A stretch of 64,000 bases of DNA from positions 476,385 to 540,384 of the forward strand of contig NW_019091409.1 in the NCBI RefSeq assembly GCF_001949145.1, written 5' to 3'. Both the position numbers and the translations under genes were made by a program. The notes below the pieces were generated by a model, which saw only the letters and a program-made list of their open reading frames with translations, ran no database searches and was not told the origin of the DNA. Positions 24,301 through 33,300 of this stretch are shown here, piece by piece; the first letter of the stretch is position 1; the number at the start of each line of letters is the position of its first letter. The DNA is from Acanthaster planci. Lineage: Eukaryota; Echinodermata; Asteroidea; Valvatida; Acanthasteridae.

Positions 24301-27300
24301 TCGCACACATCATTACTTAATCCTTTGAGGAGTTTGACCTCTTTTTTTCCTTGTAGCTTCATTATCTACTGTCAACGGGCGCATTCCAACTTGCTGCTGT
24401 TTAAATTGTTGTAAGATTTCTGACACTTTTCATTTGAATCTGCTTGAAGCAATCCTCCATGATGCAAATTTGTCATTTAAATCAAAAGAAATTTTTCCCA
24501 TCCTTTTCATAAATTTTGCATTCGAATATTCAAAATCGAAAAACAATATTCAATATTCGACAATCGATCGAATATTTGGTTATTCGAATATTCGGCACAG
24601 CCTTAAGAGTAAGTGCTTATGGTGGCAGAGCATTACATAATGTAGAACGCAACTACAGTACTACTGAATTAGAAGCTCTTGCAATTGTCGAAGCTGTCAA
24701 GAAATATGCGCAGTATCTCCAGGGAGTTAAATTTACTGTAGTGGCTGACCAATCTGCATTTATATGGTAATTTGACAGTAAACATGCTACTGGTCGACAA
24801 GCACGCTGGGCCTTAAAGTTGCAGTCATATATTTTTGAAGTTGTACACGTTAAAGGGTGATATTGTCATATCGATGCACCCAGCAGAATTAGTTATGATA
24901 GACCACGTTCCGAATGTAACCAATGTCATGTTTCAGATAGTACTGTTCCAACAATAGGCCTAATGGATACCAGTTGGGTAGAAACAGAATTTGATGATAC
25001 AGCCGATGAAGCTCTGTGTATTAATAAAATCGAGTCATCAAATCCAAGTGTAAATGTTGAAAGGAACTTGAGATATCAGTGTGGAAAAAGGATATAGAGT
25101 AATGAGTGTACAGAAAGCGAAGCTCCTCCACTTCCAACTGGAATTGATCTCGAAAAATTTCAAACAAGCACTAACAACAGATGAAATGCTGGTGGGATGC
25201 TTATTTTTCTGGAAAAACAGAAGTACCGGAAGATGAAAGAAAGGCTAGAAACCTCATACTACAAGCCGATCAGTATTGTACTAAAGACGGTATACTATAT
25301 CATATTTGGAATATTCCATCAAATCGGCACATGCTAGAACGAGATGTGTATCAATTGTATATACCTTTTTTGTAGAGACAGTTCTTGAAAATTGCCATGA
25401 TAGTGTCCTTGCTGCCCATTTTGGATTTCACAGAACTTAGAACAAAATTTGCCCTCGCTACTTTTGGAAAGGAACGTATAAAGATGTTGATAATTGGGTG
25501 CGCAGTTGTAGTTCTTGAGCCCAATGAAAGACTCACAGACACAAAGTTTTTGGCCCCAAAAGTAATTACTTACCATGAAAGTTCCCTGGCCTTTAGAACG
25601 AGTAAGTGACCCTGGGACCATTACCTGTTACTATAAATGCTAATCATTATGTTTTCTGTTTTATAGATCACTGTACAAGATGGCCCATTTTGGTTCCATT
25701 GAAGAGCTAAGCTGCCCTTAGATGTGAACCTCCTTTTACATTGTGTTTATCCAGAAGAAAACACTAAGAGAGCACATGCATCATTTAGTATCTCAACTTG
25801 CAGTTTTTCGAGCTATATCTTAGAGCCACGCAGAACCACAACGCAGTTGGCTTCAGGGCGTTGTTGTAGTTCTTGAGCTGACTTTCTGTGTTGATTCATG
25901 GTCAACTTATTTGGTGCAACTTTGATTTTTGAAAAAAAAGTCTCAATATTAGTTTGCTTCTTCGAGACGTGTAAGGACTTCTTACCGATGTCACTTTAAT
26001 TGTATTTTATTTTATTAAAAGGAAGAGTGTATTTATTGATTAAAAAAAAGTTATCTGAAAAACAATTGAAACGAATGTCGGTTTTGTGAAATAAAAACGT
26101 TTATTTTAATTTATCACTGATAATTCAGCCTCCAGTGGCGCCCTGGATGAACTGGGATCGTCGAAATTGCTGGATCGTGTGAGAGACCTGTGGCCGGCCA
26201 GCCCAACAGACTGTGGGTGATGATGTGACGACTGACGAGATGGATTGCGTGTGACAGTCAAACTCGGTTCAGGCAACTTTAAGAACATTAATGACCCACA
26301 ACGAAAAAGCTGATACTTTAACTAAAAAATAATATGATTCTGATTATTTTTTTCCTGAGCTAATTCGTGTAGGGGTGGCGTAGTGGCGCTCTTCTACTCT
26401 TATGTAACACCAGAAGTGGTCTTTTGAAAATTGATTGTATTTTCTGTAGTCATCATTTATTAAATTATTTTGGAATAGTTTACGTCTCTTGTTTTAGATG
26501 TTTAGTTTCTCATCGTCTTTCTAAATACCGAGTCTAAGACTCCATAACAATATTGCCCTTTGTTAGCTTTAGGCACACATACCAAGGTCATGTCGAGAAT
26601 ATTGTACCTTACACAATTATTGACCCCACTGGGTTGCTACTCGGTGGCGGTCGGGGGCAGCACGGCACACGTGTATCGCCACGCCATTGTCCCCACGGGG
26701 CGAGTTGTTTGGGGCTGGTGTACAACAAAATGTGAAAGAAAGAATATGGAAAGGAGAGTTCATAGAATTCAGCCTGTTGCTCAACAAGCTAAATGGAACT
26801 TGAGTCGAGTCACTGGCACTACCAATAGTAACTCGAATTCAGTCGATCTGTCGTTAGTACAGAATGGTGAGAATATTGTTTTGAGACGGGCCAAGCTAAA
26901 ACAAAAGATTTGGTCGATAGAGTCATGGATAGATGCATTTTGTTAACAGTAGTATCTACCTACAAGCAAAACAGAATATGCATTGCATCTACTAAAATAC
27001 TGTAGTATCATACGCTCAGCAGCAAACAAGTATATATGTATAGGCCTATGGGTCTTGGCTGGCGTGATAATGACTCTGAGTTTCGGTATAGGATGTCCAG
27101 TGGCAATATGCCCTGGGAAGCAATTGACGGCGAACTATGGCTGTTGTATGTTGCTGGAGGCGGACAAGTTCGGGACAACTCAAAGCCAATAGCACATTGG
27201 GGGAGTCAAGTCGGCATTTGAAGGTTTAACCAATATCAGCCAAAAAGAATACAGAGTGTCAAAGGGGGATACGGGCAAACTAAACAGCCTGAGCACTGTT

Positions 27301-30300
27301 TCGAGTTCAATTTCAAAGGGGCATGCACACGAGCGATATGCAGGCTCAGCCACTGCTGCAGCATTTGTCGAACACCCGGCCACGGCAAAGTCTTTTGCTC
27401 AAACAGCAACTAAAACGCACAGAAGCAAATCCAAACTGCTGGATAGCCAGCACTACAAAAAAGGACAGTAAAAGAGGAAGATGAATGTCCAGTCTTCCTG
27501 CTAGGCAGAAGCTAAGCAAAAATATAGGGCCACTTCCAAGTTTATCCCTGCCAAAGTAAACGTCTAGTGCGTCAATCAACAAGCACAATCTACCCCCCCC
27601 CCTCCTTCGATTGTATCCAGAGAAGCAGGTAGCGCAGTGTTTAGCCAAGGGTTTCAGTACAAGTTTTGAACTTAGTTATATGGGGCCACGATTACCGGTG
27701 GAATTTCCCAACTGGAAGTCAGTATTGTCCAACACGGCTATAGCCCTACGAAAGATCAATGAAGAGGTGGCGTTAGGCAGGATCGTAGCGCCGTTCAGGA
27801 GCCGTCCCCTGGATAATCTAAGGATAAACCCAATCCGGTTTAGTGCCAAAACAGAGAAATTCCACATGATTCAGCATCTCTCCTATTCTCAGGGATACTC
27901 AATCAACGACTTCCTAGATAAAGATGACTGCATTGTTGAATATAGCAAACTTGATCGGACGCAGTAGAACTGATGTCCAAATTGGGTCAAGACACATTGC
28001 TAGCAAAGCAGACACCAAGTCCAATTTTCGCTTATTACCAGTCCCCCCCTCCCGACTTCGAGTTGTTAGACATGAAAATCAATGTGACCTAGTACGTTGA
28101 TAAATGTTTATCTACATGTATGGGTGCGTGTTGCGCACCGGCCTACTTTGAGAATTTTACTACATTTGTAGAGTTACACCGGGAATTATTCATTGAATAC
28201 ATGGACGACTTTCTATGTGTAGGCAGAAGGGATAAAGAGGCTGGCTCATGCACGTTGCTGTTGTTGGAACTCAAAGCCATCTACGAGTTCCTCGGTATCC
28301 CGCTGACGCCACAGAAGTCCGAAGGGCCAGTGTCAAAACCGACTTATTTGGGGCTAGAACTTGATACCGTCCGCATGCAAACTCGATTGACGCCGGGGAG
28401 ATGAGAGATGTCAAACAGAAGATTAATAAAAGAGCAAGGAATAGGGACTCTTAAGCAGTCTAGGAGGTGCAATTGGTAATCGGTTCGTTGACCTTTATCT
28501 GTCGTGCACTCAAACCAGGTAGGGCCTTTCTAAGGCGGCTTATAGACATGCATAAAGGACGGTTAGAACTAACAAGTACAACTGTCAGAAGGCGCCACGG
28601 CAGACCTGAGAATGTGGTTGAAGTTCCTAGAATCCATTAACGGGACAACAATAAACAGCTGGACAACAAATCACGAAATTGAGTTATTTACCGATGCAAG
28701 TGCGAGTACTGGCTTTGGCGGCTTCCTTCAAGGGAAAAGGGTCAATGGTAGATTGCATATTCCACGGCGTCGAAAGGGTTGCGGTGCGCAAAGATCATGT
28801 TTACATGTTTGCGGCATAACATCTCTTTTAAGGCAACGCAATTGGGGAAGAAGGAAACTGCCATTGCTGATACATTGTTTCGTTTACAGCTGCACATTTT
28901 CAAACGTGCTGCAGCACACGCCGAAACAGAGCCGCCCCCTTTACCCGAATGGCTATGGGAGATATAGCACAAGAAACCCACAGGCTGTTGTCGGGGTCAT
29001 TGGTACGTACCAGGCAATTTAGGTGCATATCGACGAGCAGGATTTTCGTCTCCAATCTAAACTAGACCCCGTCTGGCTTACCACAACACATCTACAGCAC
29101 ACCATCTCATCTATTGCAGCTCTCTCCTTGTAGGGCATGGCTTCGTCCTCTTTTGGCTTGCATGTGTCGGCTCTGGCCCCGTTACACAAAAGCCATAATT
29201 GGATGACCCGACTCAACTTTTTTAGTCTAACGAATGTTAGAAGGTCACAGGAGAAACAAGAGGGCACCGGATACCAGGCGCCCCATCATATGGTTGATCG
29301 TAAAACAAATCGTGCCCACTTTGCAAGCAGTGTAATCCACTGCTTTCGAAGCAAAGCTATTCCGAGCTGCGTTCTTGTTAGCGTATTTTGGCTTTTTGAG
29401 GGTAGGAGAATTCATCGTCACAGCAAAAAAGGGGTGGGCCAACAGACCGAGTGTTGGCCATTACAAACATTAAAAAGTAGCTGGACAACTGGCCCCACCT
29501 TGTTAGTTTGTATTCGTTATTCCAAAACCGATCAACAAGGGCGGTCAACAACCCTTCGTATCCCAACATGTCTAGCGGGGCCATGCCCTGTGCAGGCCGT
29601 AAGGGAATTTTATTAGCATACGACCAGCAACCTTTAGTACTTTACTTTGCCATGCATACTGTCAACCCCTCACACGGTATCAGTTCAAGGCATTATTGCA
29701 AAAAGCTTTGCGCCAGGCGGGATTGTCAACTCATCAATTTTATAGTGGGACATTGGTGCTGCCACCACAGAAGCTATGAATGGTGCCTCAGCAGAAGACA
29801 TTCGGAAAACAGGTAGATGGACGAGTACTGCTTTCATGTCATATATAAGGCAGTAATGCTGCAAAACAACGGTAATGAACGCCAAAGAGAAACCCAACTA
29901 AGGAATGTTATGAGCAGTGGGTTTATAATGTTACATGTGCTGTGTTTATATGGCTCACAAGGTGTTAGGCTATTATCCACACAGAGCGAGCACACAAATA
30001 TGGTTGTTGATTGGTGACAGCATTATTCGCCAGGCCAAAGACAGAGTAGACACAACAAGCACAGCGGATCTGGGCACAACCAGCGCAGAGATCCTCTGGC
30101 TTGGGAAAGGTGAGGCACTTCTTCAAGACTTGGCCCACCGGCTGAAGTGGCTCCTGCAGACACATGCCTCTCATGGTTGATAATCCACCTTGGCTCAAAT
30201 GATATTGGCCGATTTGAAGCAAGATTGTGTCGCGAGGCTATAAAGTCAAGCTTTAGCAACTTGCGTTTAGCCCTGCAACACTGCCATGTAACATGGTCCT

Positions 30301-33300
30301 CAATTCTTCAAAGGGTCCTGTACCGAGGCTGGCTGCAGGGGAATTTCTCCCAAAAAGCACTTGATGGACTTATAAAACCAATGAACTCTTTTGCAAGACG
30401 CCGTCTGAACAAGCTAATGAACATATCTTTCATTCCCTACCCAGCGATCACAGTGCTGCAGAAACGGCTCTTCCTTATTAAGGACGGCGTTCGCTTATTC
30501 CATGAGGGGTCGGACATTCTAATCAAAGACTTCAGAGTAGCTATCAAAGTCGATGACAATACCGAAAAGGTGATTTCCGAAGAATCTACATTGTGAGTTG
30601 TCTCCGTTACCTCGGATAATATCACCAAGTCTGATGATACTGGTTTTGCCTGATACCCAAGCTGTAGCCAAGAATAGTACACTCGTAGTTGAAAACAAAC
30701 CAAAACACCCCCCCCCCCAAATTACTAATTAGCACTTGATGGAGTGAGTAGAAATTGTATTTCGGAGTGACATGTATACGTATAAACATGTAAGGTGTGG
30801 TTATGGTACAACATGTGCAAATAGTGTTATCTGTCAATTAAGATGTACAGACAGTGGTTATGGGGGCAGGACTCAAGACAGCTCTTATGGAAGAAGGTTA
30901 ATGTCCAAGGCGGATAGGACAGACCAAACTGAGTAAACGTTGAGTACCAAAGTGTAAAACGAGACATGTACAACTAATTACTCCAGTATTCAAAGTAATG
31001 CTGGTTCGTGTACGTGGTTAATGCCGATGACCATACTCAGGAAGTCTAGGAGATGGCTGGCTAGATTTAAAAAAGGTTGCCCCATGTGTTTGCGTTTTGA
31101 CCAAGTATAGGTATACACGCACTCCTTCAGTGCTAAGCTATCATTGTTTTGAGTGTTAACCTAGTCAGGTGTATGTATGATTTTAGTTCTGATGGCTCGC
31201 CGTGGTGAACCAAAGAAATGGGAAGTGTTACAGCCCACCAAAAAAAAATGGATGAGCGACAATCACCGGGGGTGCTGGCACGTGCCCGCTGCTCATAGTT
31301 GAGCCTCCCTCCATTTGCTCTTGTTTGTGCTGGTGAACACGTGTCAAATTGAAATTGAAAGGATATCAGAGAGACAAGTGCACATTATCGATAGCTATAC
31401 AACTTCTTTGTTTCAAGCCAGTGGTTTGAACCTTGCATTGGCAAGGAATTGTACTTGTTTGCATATGCTGGGGTGATGCTTGTTAAACTTACAATGTGTA
31501 TCGCTGAATGCACGAAGTATCTCTAATAAAATTTATGATATAAATTGTATTATTGAAAATCCTGATGTAATCTGTATCACAGAATCTCACCTCAGTATGG
31601 AAATTTGTTTTAGTGAACTTTTTCCTGATAAATTATTATACGGTCATTAGAAAGGACAAAAATAAATACGGGTGGTGGCGTTCTGATTGCCTGGAAAATT
31701 ACTTTATCCACCCACCACCGCCCAGACCTATATACTGATTGTAAGGTTTTGTGGTGTGAAGTTATCTGTAAGAATACCACCACATTTATCGGTGTTTAAT
31801 ACACACCACCTGAGACCGACTGATTTATTCTGAATCACTGAATTATACAAATCCCTGTTAACACTAAGTAAGGGTGGGATGATGCAGAGAGACATTATTC
31901 TAACTGGTGATCTTAACATGCCTAAAATTCGATGGGATGAAGGTTACCCAGTGGAGTTCAGTAACAACGAACTATTTGTGTCCATTGTAGAGCAATTTAA
32001 TCTATTCCAGCATGTTAACGAGCCAACTAAGGTTTCTGAAACAAGTAAAAATATACTTGATCTCCTACTCACATCAAGTCCTGGAAATATTACTGATGTC
32101 CATGTAGTCCCAGGAGTATAAAGCGACCACGACGCGATTATATGGGCTGTGTAGTGCGCTCCCAAACGTGTGAGAAGAGAAAACAGAAAAATCTCTCTAT
32201 ATTACAAAACAAATTTTGAGGATTGGAGGAAGACCCTCCAGGAAAGACAAGGAGAACTCATGAACATTACTGACGTAGAGACGTCCTGGGAAACATGGAA
32301 GAACATACTTAAGGATGTTGTGGAAGATTAAGTTCCTTGCAAATTTATTTAGACTACCAATAGGAAGCCATGGATTACCAGCGAAATTAGATCATTTAAA
32401 GTGGCCAGAAGGTCTAATAGCTCCTCCCAGTGGGATAAATACAAATCTATCCAGCGTGACATAAAATCAGAAGTCCGACAAAGACTTGCTAACTATGTTC
32501 AAGAAGTTGTGTCAAATATTGATGATAACCCTAAGAGGTTTTGTAATTATGTTAAGAGTCGTAGAAGCTATCATAATTCTATTGAGTGCATTAATGTAGA
32601 TGGGGTCACTGTTACTAATCCTCAACTTATTGCGGAGGCCTTAAATGCACAGTTTAATTCTGTATTGAACACCCAACAGCAATCCGATTACCCCTTACCA
32701 AAAGAAGTGTTGTCAGGTATTGAGCAGTTGAGTGATATTAAGTGTAGTGCCTCAGACGTCCTTCAAATGATGAACCACCTTGATATTAATAAATCTCCTG
32801 GGCGTGACGGTATTGCCTCCATAATTCTGAGAGAAGCCGCTGATCTCCTTGCTCACTCCCTAGCGAAGTTATTCAACGCTTCTTAGGAATCTGGTGTTAT
32901 TCCCTTAGACTGGCGACTAGCAAATGTTGTACCCTTACGTAGAAAGGGTAAGAAAGATGACGCCTGCCATTAAAGGCCCATCTGTCTTACCTCTGTTTTC
33001 TGTAAAATTCTCTAGCGTATCATTTATGACAGGGTTACCACTCACTTAAACAAATACGAGGTACTGAACGACAATCAGCATGGCTTCAGAGAAAAATGGT
33101 CTTGTGAAACACACCTTTTGGACACTGTGCATGACTGGAGCAGTTATTTGGACTCTGGGCATGGTGTTGATGTTATTTTCCTCGACTTTGTTAAGGCCTT
33201 TGACCGAGTTCACCAGAGTCTCCTCTGCCAGAAGCTTAATATGTTTAACATCGGTGAGAAAAATTTGGATTGGATTATGAATTTTTTAACTAATAGATCT

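Noticed and set aside
26560-26946. A 128-codon ORF as an independent host gene
   Set aside because: Its end ([10 protein letters not shown]) and the following frames match the gag-like protein of the DIRS element, so it is treated as part of that element.
29137-29616. A 159-codon plus-strand ORF as a novel gene
   Set aside because: It overlaps the degraded tyrosine-recombinase region of the DIRS-like element, and only its last part matches anything.
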